The translations under genes were made by a program, and so were the position numbers. A stretch of 64,000 nt of DNA from Edaphochlamys debaryana (lineage: Eukaryota > Chlorophyta > Chlorophyceae > Chlamydomonadales), in contig JAEHOE010000094.1 of NCBI GenBank assembly GCA_016858145.1, positions 124,001 to 188,000 of the forward strand, written 5' to 3'. The notes below the pieces were generated by a model. The model did not search any database. It was given only the letters and a program-made list of their open reading frames with translations, and had not been told where the DNA came from. Position 1 is the first letter of the stretch. The number at the start of each line of letters is the position of its first letter. Positions 26,628-39,092 of the stretch are shown piece after piece.

Positions 26628-29608
26628 TCACCGAACAATTGCACTAAGAGACACCTCTTCGACCGGCCCCCGCTCGGCAGCCCACACCCACGCCCGGCCC
26701 GGCCCTAACCCGCGGCGCCCCGGCCCCAACCCCGCAGGGCCTTCCGCTGCCTCCTCAACGGCCTCCCGCGGGCCGCCTGCCGCCTCCGCACCGCACAGCA
26801 TGCTCCCCAGTATGGCCGTACACTTGTCGCATGCGCCGTACAGCTCCCGGTGCAGCCGTGTGTCCGCCGCCGCCGCGCCGCCACAGCCCGTGCTCCGCCC
26901 CTGTGTGTGCGGGTGGAATAATGGGGGGCCCGGGCATGAGATACACTGGAGTACGGGTAGTACGGGTGGACAGTTGGGTTGCCCAGGCGTTAGGGTTGGG
27001 GAAGCGCGGGGTGCGAGGAGCGGACAGACGGGGCGCCCAGGCATGAGATCGCGGGTAGCACGGGGGCTGCACGGGCGGGGTCAGCGGCATGGCGGCGGCC
27101 AATGACGAATTCCCTTACGCCTACCACCCCGCCTTTCCATGCCCTGCCCCGCCCTGCCGTACCTGCGGCGTGGCGGTGTTGGGCGGGCTGCCGTACCAGA
27201 ACTCCACCAGCCCCAGCGGCCGCAGCCCCCGAGCCGCGGCGGCCGCCAGCAGCTTGGGCGCGCAGCAGTCGCCTGTGCCGGCGGGGAAGGACCCAGGGCC
27301 GGAGAGGGAGGCGGAGGGGACAGAGAGGGCTGCCTTCACGGTAGCGGCGTCCTTGCTCGTGCCGACTGGGACGGAGCTGGGGGCGGAGGGGGCGGAGGGG
27401 GCGGAGGGGGCGGAGGGGGCGGAGGGGCCGGAGGGGGCGGAGGGGGCGGAGGGGGCGGCCCCGGGGCGGGGTCCGTCGCTGTCCACATGACCCAGGCTTT
27501 CTGCGGTGACGTCTGACGCGCCGCCCAGCGTCTGCCGCTGCATGGCGGCGCCGTACACGTCAGCGAGCGGCAGTTGGAGCGGTTGAGATAGGAAGTTGGT
27601 CACGTGGTAGGAGGCCTGCGGGGAGGTGGGGAGGCGCGCGCGCGAGTGGTGTGTGGGGCTTGCCCGGGTGGCATCTTCAAGAGAGGAGGGCCCACCAATA
27701 TGCGACCAAAGAGAGGGTGGCGGGTTGGGAAAGGGTGCACGCCAGTGTCTAATCTGCGGGCGCAAGGGATACAAGGGAGTTTCTGATCCAGCTGCTTGCG
27801 AAGGAGAGAGGGGACGGGCGGCCGCTGCCTCTCACCCCCAACCGTCCTCCTCCAGTCCTCACCCAATCACAAATCTCTGCATCCCGCCCCTCTTACCACC
27901 CCCACCTGGATACTCCGCAACAGCTCATGCGACAACGCCTTCCGGCGCCCCCGCAGCAGCCCGCGCTGCCGCTCCAGAAACGCCGCCGCGCCCGCCGCGC
28001 CGCCGCCGCCAGCTCCTCCGCCCATCGGTGGCGGGGGCCGCGCCTGCCGCTGTCGCTTGCCGCCGCCGCCGCCGCCGCTGTTTCCAGCCCCGCCGCCGCC
28101 GCCGCCGCCACCGCCGCCGCTGGCCTGTCTGTGCGCGGCGAGGGCCGCCTCAACGGACGCCAGGCGCGCAGACAGGGACTCCTGAAGACGAGAGATTTGT
28201 GCATGGTGGGGGGTTGGGGGGCGCGAGGGCCAAGGTCCGGGGAAAGGGGTTCAGAGTGGCCTCAACGGAGCTGGTTTTAGCCAGCCAAGGAGCGCCCTGG
28301 TCAGGCCTGGTCTCGTCCTGCTCCGGCCCGTACAAATGCCTCTGGTCCAGGTTAGGATCCTACACCCGGACAGAGCACCCTGTAGCCCGCCGTACCGTCA
28401 GCGCCCGGTAGTTGCCGTACAGCGGTGACGTGTGCGTCAGGCCCGCCACGGGCCCCGCCCAGCCCTTCACCTCCCAGCGATTAGTCATCTGCCCGCTGAA
28501 GGCCTTGAGGGCGACCAGGGGTCGGCCCGTCGCGGGGCCCGGGGGCTGCTCGCACAGGAGCACTCCGAACATGCGCCCGGGGCCCCTGGTCCAGACGTAG
28601 TCGATGTGGAGGGCGGGGTCGGGCAGGGGGCAGTCAAAGTCGATGCGGGCCTGGGGGAGGAGGGAGGGGCGGGGTATGGGGTGGGGGGTGGGAGGGGGGG
28701 ATGAGGGGTATGGGCGGGGGGATTTCGGAGGGGCGGGGCCGGGGGCAGGGCTACGCAGCCACAGGGCAGGGGGCAGTCGAAGTCGATGCGCGCCTGGGGC
28801 GGCGGGGCCGCGGCGAAGGGGGCGGGGGGGGCGAAGGGGCGGGGGAAGGGCAGCGGGGTGTCAGCGGGTATTCCGGGGCCAGGGCCGGGGCGTCGCAGCC
28901 ACACAGACACAGGAGCCCAGCCTGTGGACACCTTTTCCCACCGCGGCCCTTGCCCCTCAACATCTGCCACCACATCCCCCGCCGCTCCCAGCCTGTCAAG
29001 GTTAGCGGATGGGGGAGCCCCCGAGCTTCCAGCCGTGGCCCTCATATGCGTGGCTCTCGTGTCAAGTGCCATGTGGAGGCGTCAGGGCCTGATCCGGCAC
29101 CCCCCAACCCTTCCGCCTTCCGCACAAGGAAGTCTGACACCCCACACCCGCATCCCTCCAGCTCCACCCCACCCCACCTCCCCCCACCGCCCCACCCCGC
29201 CCCCGCCCAATGTCACCCCGCATACCACCACCCCCGCTCCTCCCGGCAAGGCAAAAGCCCAAGAGCGGTCGCACCCAGGCTCCTCACATGTGTGTCCAGC
29301 AGCCGCATCAGCTCGGTCGCAGCCTCCAGCGCCTCGGGCGTGGGCCCCAGATAGTGCTCGCCTCCACAGCCGGTGCAGAAGCCGCCATAGCTTACGGCAT
29401 CAGCGGCTGGCAAGGCCGCCGGTTCTCGCGAATCGGCGACTTGAGCCGCGATTGGCGTCGTTCGCAAGCCAGCGCAGGTCCGAGGGCGCCTGAGCCAGGC
29501 GCGGTGATAGCTGTGCGTTGTGGTATAGCGAGGTAAAAGGGAAACCGGTCGGGTGGCTTGCGACGCGCATGTGCAGGGCGCCTCGCGGACATGGCGTGCC
29601 GCGGCCAT
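26628..29608 (-). CDS. Protein like the N-terminal extension of bacterial RluA-family pseudouridine synthases, catalytic domain absent
   Basis: Five exons, all phase 0: 29288-29608, 28396-28650, 27906-28181, 27163-27615 and 26628-26900, about 525 residues. The first roughly 70 residues (MAAARHVREAPCTCASQATR onward) look like an organellar targeting peptide. Then come FCTGCGGEHYLGPTPEALEA, GRMFGVLLCEQ, LVALKAFSGQM with WEVKGWAGPV, a helical Gly-rich segment, GDCCAPKLL with GLVEFWYGSPP, and finally ELYGACDKCTAILGSMLCG. From memory, these blocks in this order characterise the N-terminal extension found before the RluA-type catalytic domain in some proteobacterial pseudouridine synthases (Cys-pair, AFSGQ, GDCxAPKLL, C-KC-ILxxML). 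Here the protein ends about 45 residues later without an RluA catalytic domain. The paired cysteines suggest metal binding. The role is unknown; RNA binding is an inference. Inserts of PSAPSAPS and poly-Gly are low complexity. The second exon's start is duplicated at 28761-28799. Confidence 0.6.
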
Positions 29609-30326
29609 CCCGCGTGTCCCCACAGCGCTGTCGGGGTGGGCCCCCGGGCCGGGTGTTGTACAGGTTTGGAGTGACCAGTAAGGGCCTCGGGGGTATATCC
29701 GTATGCGGCTTGCAAGCAAGGGTCTTCATGATCATAGGTGGTCCCGTACAACTGAACCAGGTGCCCTCTGCCCTGACCCTCCAGGCCGCCTCACACGAGC
29801 TTTTGGCTTACAATCCTTCGTATCACAGGGGCTCCGACACCGCGATACGTATACCACGAATGGAACGTGGCTACCCGCCATGTTCAGGCTGGGCTCACCT
29901 CCCTTTAACCAGGGCTCTGCCCTGCTAGTGCGTCCACACCTCATACGCCGCACCGTAGGCCCCGTCATTGCCCGCATCAGAGCTGCTCACGGCCCCCCTA
30001 CCCCCCTACCCCCACCACCCCCATTTTGTATATCGCAAACATGAACCAGAACCAGGAAGGGCGGCAACACAAGCTGTATGACGCAACCCTTGCCCCAACA
30101 CAGACACAGCTTTAGGGCAACCCACCCGCTCCGCCGGTTCACCGGGCCGTGCCCTCGTGCACTCGCTGCAGTGCGCGTCTGCTCCCACCCCCCGCTCCCG
30201 ACCTGCCCCCATCTTGCCCCGTGCACCGTCACCCGACCAGGCAGGGCAATTCGTCCATCCCCCGTCGCAACTCAGCAGACGCCGGCCGCCGTCAGTCCCT
30301 CGACCAGCAAGGGCGCCGTCGGGCCT
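29609..30326. other. Intergenic stretch, promoter side of the preceding gene
   Basis: It lies between the ATG at 29608 and the glutathione synthetase stop at 30327, both on the minus strand. No ORF or repeat of note. Confidence 0.45.
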
Positions 30327-33300
30327 TCACCCGACCAGGAAGGGCGAGTCGAGCACCGCGAACCCCGCCGCCACCCCGCCCTCATTGGAGGATGCGGTCT
30401 TGGTGCGGACCAGGTGCCCGGCCTGACAGGGGGGGAGGGGGGGAGAGAAGGGACAGGGTTGACATCAGGAGGTGATAGGGAGCGGATGCCACGTGTACTC
30501 AGGAGGGCTTGATGCGGATCAGGTGCCCGGCCTGACAGGGGGTGGGAGGGGTGGGGGTTAGCATGTAGTGCATGGGGGAGGAGAGGGGAGGCCGGCGTCC
30601 AGGCGGGCTCGAGGTGGAGAAGGCTTGGCGTGGCACCACGTCCACCCCTGCCTCGTTCCCAGGGTTCCTTCCACACAACGCGACACGGCCGCGCCCCACC
30701 CCACCCACATGGGGCCCTCACTGCCCGCCCCCTCTCCTCGCACATGGGCCCCACCTGTTGGTTGACGAGCACCTTGTCATTGTGCCGTACAAAGGTGCCG
30801 TAGATGCCCAGCTCACTGCACATGTGGCACGGACGGCGGGGACCCCGGGGGGCGGGCGGGGGGGATTGGGGGTGGAGGAAGACAGCAGCGGCAGGAGACC
30901 TTGTCGCACGTCCCATCTGAAGGCAAGTTAACCTGGAGCTCCCCCCTTGCGCTCGCAAAGACGAGCATCAACGCTATACCCCCCCCTCCCCCGCCCCCCC
31001 ATGCCCATCCGGGCCGCTGCCTACCTCAGAGTGTCGCTCTGCTGCCACTGCCCGTTGCGGACCAGCACCGACCTGGGGGGGTGGGGGGTGGGGGGGGGTT
31101 TAAAGATCAAGCGGGATCGCGTCGCTGGGTGGGAGCACGTGGGCAGTGGCGTCTAAGAGGGATGGCGGATGAAGGGGTACACTTATGCCCTGACTCTCAT
31201 TGGAGTCCCCCAACCCTCTCCCCACACCCCCTCCCCCCCGCTTCCCCCACCCAACCCCCCTCACTGGTTGGTGGGCGGCAGGATGCGCTGCATGAGGATG
31301 AAGGCTTCACCATGCCGTGCCGTGCCGTGCCCATACACACACGTGCTTTCCCTCCCCTTTCCCCACCCCCCTTTCCCCCCTCCCCCCTCACTGGTTGGTG
31401 GGCGGCAGGATGCGCTGCATGAGGATGAAGGCGCTGAGGCCCTCGCCGCCCTCGCGCAGCCGCTGGCGCAGCTCCTCGTCTGCAGACGGTTGGGAGTTGG
31501 CGGTTGGGAGTTGGCAGGTTGGCACAGCACGCCGGCGCCCCACCGCATGGGACGGCACAGCGCAGCACAGCACTGCATACACCCAACACTTCGGCACCTT
31601 ACAGCGCAGCACAGCACAACGCAGCACAGCACAGGGCGGGACGCACCGTACAGGTTGTTGCCGCCGCCCTCCCGCTGCGGCTTGAGGACGAAGGCCTGAA
31701 GGCAGTTGCAAGAGCGGCATTGTGGGGAATTGTCATATGGCAATCGGGATCATCATATGGCAATCGGGATCGCGAACCTGTAAGGCCGCCTCTAGTGTGC
31801 TGACCCTGATAAAGCGAGAGTGCAAGCCGAGGAAGCATAGGCGCGACAGGAGGTCGGCCGGCCCTGATGTAGGGCGTGTCACCCGAAATCTCGAAAGCCC
31901 CACACCCAGGCAAATGTAGAAGGGAACCACACTTCCCCCTTTGCCCTTACCTCGGGGTGCTCGAGTGCCTGCCGTACCGCCCCTGCGGCGCCGCCTGGAT
32001 GGGGCGGGGTCGAGTGGGAGTGCGGACGGGGATATGAGAGGGAAGAGCGGTGACGACATGCCGCGGTACGACAACAGTTTGTACGGCGGAAGTACGGCTC
32101 ACCAACGTCCGCCGCCACGTCTGCCGGGTCCAGGGACCACAGGCCCGCGAAGAACTCCCTCAGCAGCGCGGCGTCCCTTTGGGTTGAATTGGATTGGGAA
32201 GGGGAAGGGCGGGGGCTGTTGAGACGAGGGGGGGGTTGAAGGTGCGGGAGGGGAGGTGGGGTAGGTTTGGTGGCAGGGTGGGGCGAGGGCGGAGAGGCGG
32301 GCGGGCGCACCTGGGGTCGGGCACGAATCGCTCCAGGGAGCCGGGGCGGGCGAGGTCCTGCTGGACCTTCTTGGTACCTGACAGGGCGGGGGGGGGGGGA
32401 GAGCGGGGGAGGGGTCGACCGGAGGGCTGACAGGGGTTGACCGAATGGGTGGGTGGGGGTGGGGGCTGGGGAATTGCCAGGAGTGGGGGGTCGAGGCAGA
32501 GGGCAGAGGCAGTGCGCAGGAGCGGCGGTTTGGAGAGCACGCGTGCCGCCCCGCGCCCAGCCGCCAACCGTCAACCGCCAACCATCAACCGTCAACTGCC
32601 GCTCACCCGCCAGCTGGTAGGCGACGGTTGGGCACTTGGCGGCGTTGGAGCGCTCCACCAGCTCCCGCCCCGCCCACTCGGCGTCCGAGGGGTAGTCGTT
32701 GGGGGTGTAGCCGGCCCTGACAGGGGGGGGAGGGGAGGGGGGGGAGGAGGGGAGGAGGGAGCCGTGGTAAGGCGCGCGTGATGGTGTGGGTGAGCGGTGT
32801 GGGTGGGCGGAAACGCATTGCTTCGCCAGCGAGCTCTTCCCACGCAGCCAGACCACCACCACACCTCCCCCATGCTTCGCCCACCCCCCACCCCCCAGCC
32901 CCCCACCCCCCCAGCTCCCAACTCCAAACCGCCAACTCCCAACTGCCAACCCACCGGAAGTAAAAGCACGCCACCGGCTGCCCCCCCGCCAGCACCGCCG
33001 TGCTCCCCGTGCCGGGGTCCAGGCGTGCGGTGCGTGCGATGTCCGCCAGCGTCATGCGGAGCGTGCGGAGGCGGTGCCGCTCCCACAGCTGCAGCTGCAG
33101 CCACTGCGGGGGGGCACGAAGGGGGGGGGGGGAGAGGGCAGGAGGGAGAGAGGGGGGAAAAGGGCGATGGTAAGGGGATGGGAGAGGAGGGTCATGTCTT
33201 GACTCGTGAGGCTTGCAGGCACCGGTGTTTTGGGAAGGCGGAGCGGGGCCCTTGTGCACGTGCGCCGTACGGTACGGCACAGCCGCACCTGCTGGTCGTA

Positions 33301-34897
33301 CGCGTTTCGCTCCCCCGGCTGTACGACCATGACCACGACGCCCCCCCGCCCGGGGCCCATGTGGCCCGAGGCGGCGGCGGCGGCGGCCAGTGCGTCCGGG
33401 AGGGCCTCGAGGGAGGGGTTGGGGGGGAGGGACGAGGCGTCCTGGGGCAGGCGGGGCGGGGGCGGGTGGGGGGGAGGGGGGCGAAAAGAAGGGTTGCGGT
33501 GCGCGGTTTGGGCGGAAAATGGCGGTAAAGGGCGGGAGAGGAAACAAAAGGGACATCCTAACCTGTCCCTAACCTTGTCATCACCCCTGAGACCCCTCCC
33601 AACACCCCCCCCCCTTCTCGGCCCATCCACCAGCCCCCCTCTCCCCCGACGTCCCCCTCACCAGCCCCTCCATCCTCAAGCCCAGGTAGCCATGCAGGCG
33701 CGTGGTGAGGGCCGACAGGCAGCCGAAGGAGGAGGCAATGGTGTTGAGCTCCACCTGGGGGGGGAGGGAGCGTGGAGGGTGCGTGTTCCTTGCATACCCG
33801 AGCTGAAGGGTGCACAGGGGATACCACCACCGTCTGCTTTCCAAACCCCTTCAGCATGCAACAGCTGCTAGTACCCAAGGACGTCGACACAAGACACAAG
33901 ACATCCCAGCCCCCGCCCCCTCGCCTGCAGGAGCCTCGGGGGAGCCACTGCCGTCGTGCTAGGTACCCATGACAACGACACCCACCCACCCACCTCCATG
34001 CATAAAAGACGCTCTCCTGCTCTCAGCTTCAAAGACCCCCTCCAAGCAACCCACCCCCCTCACCTGCAGGAACTTGCCGCTGGGGGCGTCTAGCATGTAG
34101 TCCGATCGGTGTATCCCCAGCGCCACCTCGGAGCCCGCGGCGCGCAGCGCGGCCCGCGCGCCGCGCGTGTCGCTCAGCACGCGCAGCAGGCGCGCCGTGA
34201 ACTCGTCGTGCTGCGCTGCGGGGCGCAGCACGGCCTCCAGGTAGGGCTCGTCCGCAGCGACGGCGTCCACCAGGGAGTTGAAGAGGGGCTGGACCTGTCA
34301 GGGGGGGGGGAGGGGGAGGGGGGGGGGGGGGAAGAAGGGGGAGGCAGGGAGAGGGGAGGGGCGAGGAAGACGTGGTGGGAAGAGGGGTTGAGAGGGCTAG
34401 GGGTCTGGAGTCGGGTGCTGAACCGTGTGGAGTGGGAGGGCTGCTGTAGCAGACGGCAAGAAGAGGCAACGTTGGCGGATGGGGAGGTCGTGGGGGAAGG
34501 CGGGGACGACGTGGGGCACCTGCACCACGTTGCCCAGACCCGGACCCTTCGTCCCGCACCTTCTGCGCCAGCTCGAACCTCTCCCGAGGGAAAGGCACCG
34601 GCGTAAGCGACAGTGGCGCGTGGATGACCGCGTATTCCGGATTGACGAACTTCGGGTCCTTGAGCGCGACCAGCTACGGGCATAACAGCGAGTTGACGGC
34701 ATAAGTCGCTAGATCGCACGCACATGTAGATAGCCGGAACAACAGGTGCCGCAGGAATCCAGCTTGCAGCACATTCCGAAGCTCACCAAGCCATGCTGGT
34801 TCGCCCACACCACCGCATCGTCCACCAGGGGCCCAATCTGCTCCGTCGTCAGCTCAACGCTAGAAGTCGCGCGCGGGGCGTCGGCGGGCGGCGACAT
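30327..34897 (-). CDS. GSH2: Glutathione synthetase
   Basis: It ligates gamma-glutamylcysteine and glycine with ATP, the second step of glutathione synthesis. Fifteen exons join in phase: 34787-34897, 34560-34673, 34064-34294, 33662-33754, 33289-33441, 32955-33103, 32607-32716, 32311-32377, 32103-32176, 31951-31994, 31647-31695, 31392-31479, 31025-31072, 30755-30815 and 30327-30422, giving 495 residues, normal for the eukaryotic enzyme. Family landmarks appear in order: HAPLSLTPVPFPRERFE, LGIHRSDYMLD, VELNTIASSFGCLSALT, ARTARLDPGTGS, the nucleotide loop KPQREGGGNNLY, ILMQRILPPTN, SELGIYGTFVR, and the alanine-rich loop GGVAAGFAVLDSPF at the end. The short N-terminus (MSPPADAPRATSSVELTTEQ) gives no strong targeting signal, so cytosol is likely. 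Two exon-end duplications lie inside the gene (31257-31432 and 30499-30531). Confidence 0.95.
30499..30531 (-). other. Decoy or alternative copy of the last glutathione synthetase exon
   Basis: After CCTGTCAG, the segment reads AGHLIRIKPS then a stop. It mirrors the start of the true last exon at 30422 (AGHLVRTKTA) in the same phase. Splicing into it would remove the alanine-rich active-site loop. It is either a duplicated decoy or a regulated alternative terminus. Confidence 0.7.
31257..31432. repeat. Perfect tandem copy of a glutathione synthetase exon end with donor
   Basis: The 49-bp segment from CTCACTGGTTGGTGGGCGGC to GAGGATGAAGGC occurs identically at 31257-31305 and 31384-31432, period 127 bp. 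The copy at 31384 is the real exon end (ILMQRILPPTN plus donor); the other sits in the following intron. The spacer carries a CATACACACACGTGCTTTCC word related to the motif described in the findings. Confidence 0.95.
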
Positions 34898-36917
34898 GGT
34901 TACATAGCGTGCGGGCGCAAGTGGGCGATGCGAAATGTTGCGTGCGCCGAGGACCCGGGCGCTGTGCCTCCCAAGAGCGTGGGTCTGCATCGGAGAGCCG
35001 TGTGTGGCGGGGTTTGCTATTAGGAAAGGGTTCCGAGGGAGAAGAGGGGACAAAGGGGAGGGGCGGGTTGCGGCCGCCGTACCACGGCATCACCACGTTG
35101 TACCCTCGCTGCGCGCTGCCGGCATCTGCCGGGTATTGCGGTGACAACCGGCACCTGCCAGGAGTGAGGTGGCAATTTTTGTGCAGTGCGAGCAGCCCGC
35201 CACGCAGCGCTTCAGGGCAGACGGCGCTGCATCCAGTCACGACACCGCTGCCGCTCAGTAGGTTGGCGTGGCCTCGTGGGCTGAGGAGTCCGCTGGGCTG
35301 CAGCGGAGCCGCGGAGGTCCGCTGAGAGGGGTACTCAGCTATGGCCTGCTCCAGTTTCTCGCCTCTCGATGGCGCTCAGTCGACCAGTAGGCTGCGGCAT
35401 GAGGGCTGCAGAGGGCCGCTCACTACGGCTTGCTCCAGCCTGCACCGTCTCTCGTGTAGTCCTCCCACTGGCACCGTGAGTCAAGGTGCAGACAACGAGT
35501 CCGCGAGGAGCAATTCGTAGCTCATGCGGCACAGAGTTCGGGACGTCTTGCAACACCAAGCCTCGTCGAGCGCAGCGATCCGCCACCCTTCCCAGTTCAC
35601 ACCCACCTGCTCCTTCAGTGCCTTGCCCGCCCTGCCTCGACCGCAATGCCGCTCATACCCCGTCCGCCTGCCCTACGCCCGACCCGAGCCCCAACCCCGA
35701 GGCCCCGTGCACGCCTGCTGCCCTGGCCCCAGCCCCACTGCGCACCCAACCCCTGTACTAACGCGGTTTCACAGCCCACTTCGGCACGGCACGGCACAGC
35801 AGTCCGTCCGCCCAGAAGAAAAAACTCCCTTCACACGAAGCGCCCTCCCCCAGGGCCCCGAGCTGTCCGCGGCCAGGCAGGGCCGCGAGCCCCAGGCGCC
35901 GCCTCCACCCACTGGGTCACGCTGGTAGCTTGCACCCATACGCCCGTCTCCCGCCGTCTTGCGGCCCCGAGCGCGTCGGCGGCGCAGCCCTGCCGCCGGC
36001 CGCCAGCCGCCGCAGAGCAGGCTGCCCAGGGGCAGCCCCGAAAGGGTAGACCAAGGAGCAGGCCCGCTGTCAGCCGCCAGCCCCCGCAGATGCAGCGCCT
36101 CAGGGGAAGGCCCGCAGGAGCAGCGGGTCCGCTAGGCCTGGGGCCGGCCAGGGCCCAAGCACCCTCCGGCCCCGGCCAGGGCCGAACGGAAGCACGGCGC
36201 CGCGCCCCTAGCGACGTGCGCCGCGTAAGGGCTCGCTGCCGCGGTGCCGGCCTGCTTCGGCCTCACCGCAGGCCGCCCCTCGCGCCAGGGCTGGGCCGCT
36301 TCCCAGTGCCCCCCGCCAACCATCCAAGCTGAGCGGGCGGGCAGCCGCTCACCCACCGCGGCTGCCACGGGCGCTCGCGCCTGCACAGCCAGACGGCGCT
36401 GGCCCGCCCTCGGCCCTCGGCCCGCGAAGCCTGCTCGCACGGCCGCCGTTGCAGCCGCCGCCCACCTCGGCGGTCCGCAGAGGTGTGGGACCGTGCGCCG
36501 GCTCGCTGCCCTGCCCGCGTGGCCCCCCGGAGCCCTGGGGTGCCGGCGCACTGCCTCGGACCCCACCGGAACTCCGGCCGGGGCGTCCCGCACCCTCGGG
36601 TGGGGGCGGCCGCAGCGCCTCCAGGATCAGCCAATGGCAGCGCATCTGCACCACAATCCGGAATCAGGCGACGGATCCGGAACCACGTCGCTGCCGCCAC
36701 TCCTCCATGATTCGGATCCAGGGTTCCGGATCCGGAACCAGGCCACGGATCCGGAACCACGCCGAGCTCGGCTTGCGGGCGCCCACGAGCTTCCGTCTGC
36801 CCGGCACGGAGGCCGCCGCCCCGAGGCCCTTCTCCTCCCCGTCTGACCGCCGCCTCCAAGCGCGGCCCTTGGGCCTCCTTGGGCCTCCCCCCGTCCTTGG
36901 GCCCGCCTGGGCCTGCA
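34898..36917. other. Intergenic stretch, no gene recognised
   Basis: Very GC-rich, with overlapping shadow ORFs and no believable exon. A small imperfect array of GGATCCGGAACCACG-like units lies at about 36670-36765. It should hold the glutathione synthetase promoter near 34.9-35.3 kb, but no element is recognisable. Confidence 0.45.
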
Positions 36918-38905
36918 CTACTTGACCTTGGGCTCCTCGTTCATGCGCCCCCCGTTGAGCAGCATGTACTCGAACGCGGCCTGGCCCTCCTTGTCCCTGA
37001 CAGGGGGTGGGGGGGTGGGGGGAGAGGGGGCAAGGGACAGGGGAAGGGGTGATCTTTGACGAGTAGCAGACTGGAGAGCCCGAATGGGGGGAGGGGGAAC
37101 ATGGGACAGGGGGGCAAGGGGAGGAGGGGCTCGGGCTGAAGGGAGGGCACCCCTCAAACCCGCCCGTTCCTTCCTTCCCCTGGGCACCCCGCTGGACTCA
37201 CTTTTGCCTGGCCAGGAAGAGGGGCGTGACGCCAAAGTTGTCGGTCTGGTTGATCATGTCGGCCCGCTCGGGGGGGGACAGCAGCTCCATGAGGCACTCT
37301 GGGGGCACGTGGGGGGGGGGGAGAGGGGATAGGAGAGGGGGGCGGGGGTTGAGAGCTGGAGCAGAGGCCGGTGCCATCCCCCCAGGAGCTCCACTCTGGG
37401 GTGGAAGGAGTGGGAGGGAAGCATCGGAGAAGGAAAAGGGCCGTGGGAGGAGCGGTACTCTTTTGGAGCGCAGGGGCAGTCGGACGAGCAGTATTCGGGG
37501 GAAGGATACGGCCTCGGGGACCGCGCGGCGCCCCTCCCCATCCCTTCCTACGTGCCCTTACCCGGCCAAGACGCCCCCTCTGCACACCCCAACGCCACCC
37601 CGCTGCCACTGGCAACCCGGCCATGCGCTACTCCCCCCCCCCCCCCCCCCCCGCACTGTCCTTGCCGGCATCCCTGCCTTCCCCGTGCCGGCCAAACCTG
37701 GTCCGCACTAACTCATCATGGCCCGCCTTTCCGTCCCCCCCCAACCTCGCCTGTGCTCCCCACCGTGTGCGCCCGGAGCCTGCACCGTCACGTGCACCCC
37801 TCCTGCACCCACCACACTCGGCTGTAACACCGCCCCCCCCCCCTCATGCCATGTACGTGCCCCGCTCGCGTACCTCACCCCGCCCCACACGCCCTGCTCT
37901 TCTTACTACAAAGATCCCCTGCCTCCTCCGCCTACCTGCCTTGCCCCTCCTGCCTTGCCCCTCCAACACACGTTTGGACCTCCCTCTCCCACTACCATCC
38001 CCAATGCTCAACCCAAAGGTCCCGTTCCCCGCCTGCCTGCCCTCTCCCCCCCACAAACAGCCCGTTCCAAAGGCCGGCCCTTCACATACGCATCCCGTGT
38101 TCCCTCAAGCTCCTCCGCCTCCCTCCCTCCCTCCCCACACGCGTGTGTCCTGCCCTCTCCCAGTGCCATCCCCGTGCCCCGCCGTTCCTACAACTCCTGT
38201 TCACCCAAAGGCACCGCCCCCCCCCCTCCCACACACACATACACACAGGCACACCACGCACCAAGCATGGCCTTGTCCCCACTCCGCGCCGCCAGGTGAG
38301 CTGCCGTCCTGCAGTGGCGAGGGGGTCGAACGGCGGGAACGGGGTGAGGTGCGGACTCCCTCCCTTTCCCGTTGCGGCCCCGTTCCCGGCCCACGCCCTT
38401 CCCCACGCCCCGGGCCGCAACTGGTGCCTTTTGCCATCCTCCCCCCAGCTTCCTTCCTTGGCTGCCCCCGATCCCCTCTTTCCTCCGCCTCCGCTTGGCC
38501 CCGAGACCCCCCCCGCCCCCTAAGGCCGCCCCACGTTTCCTACCGCCCGTTGCACTCGACGGCTTTGATGTCGACACCGAAGTCTATGAGCAGCTCCGCC
38601 GTCGAGATGTGTCCAAGCTCCGCCGCCCAGTGAAGAGCTGTCCGCGCGAGCGAGTCCCGCTGGTTGACGTTGAAGTCTAGCGTGCGTTCTGCGATGCGCT
38701 TGATGTAACCTGCATGCCAAGCAGTTCCGTCGATCGCTTGAGGCTGTCGAGCTGACCGGTCTCCGGAACCGGCTCTTTGCATGCCACGGATTGCACTACG
38801 GGCACAGGAAGGATAGGAAGACGCCTCCTGCACGAATGTACCTTGGTCGCCGCGTTGTGCGGCCTCGAAGATATCCTTGGGCGGCCCTTTTCGCTCGGCG
38901 TCCAT
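36918..38905 (-). CDS. Small ankyrin-repeat protein
   Basis: Five exons in phase: 38842-38905, 38544-38709, 38262-38308, 37202-37298 and 36918-36996, 150 residues. The start was chosen at MDAERKGPPKDIFEAAQRGD, because the frame upstream is open only through a 71-bp tandem repeat. Two clear ankyrin repeats follow (TALHWAAELGHISTAELLID with FGVDI, then TAAHLAARSGDKAML), and a weaker third (VTPLFLARQKDKEGQAAFEY with MLLNGG). No membrane segment or other domain is seen. Ankyrin repeats mediate protein contacts; partner and location are unknown. Confidence 0.85.
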
Positions 38906-38948
38906 GACTGCCGCTAGCTCAGCTGCAGTGGCAACAGTCGAGATCAGC

Positions 38949-39092
38949 TCGGGCCGCTTCTGTCGACAGGCACATTCGCATGCTACGCCCTTCGCCCGTG
39001 TGCTCTGGCCCCCTATTGCTCGGGCCGCTTCTGCCGACAGGCACATGCGCATGCTGCGCCCTTCGCCCGTGTGCTCTGGCCCCTTATTGCTC
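38949..39092. repeat. 71-bp direct tandem repeat upstream of the ankyrin gene
   Basis: Two copies (38949-39019 and 39020-39092) of a unit starting TCGGGCCGCTTCTG differ at only a few positions. They lie immediately upstream of the chosen ATG, so they may be in the promoter or 5' UTR. Confidence 0.95.
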
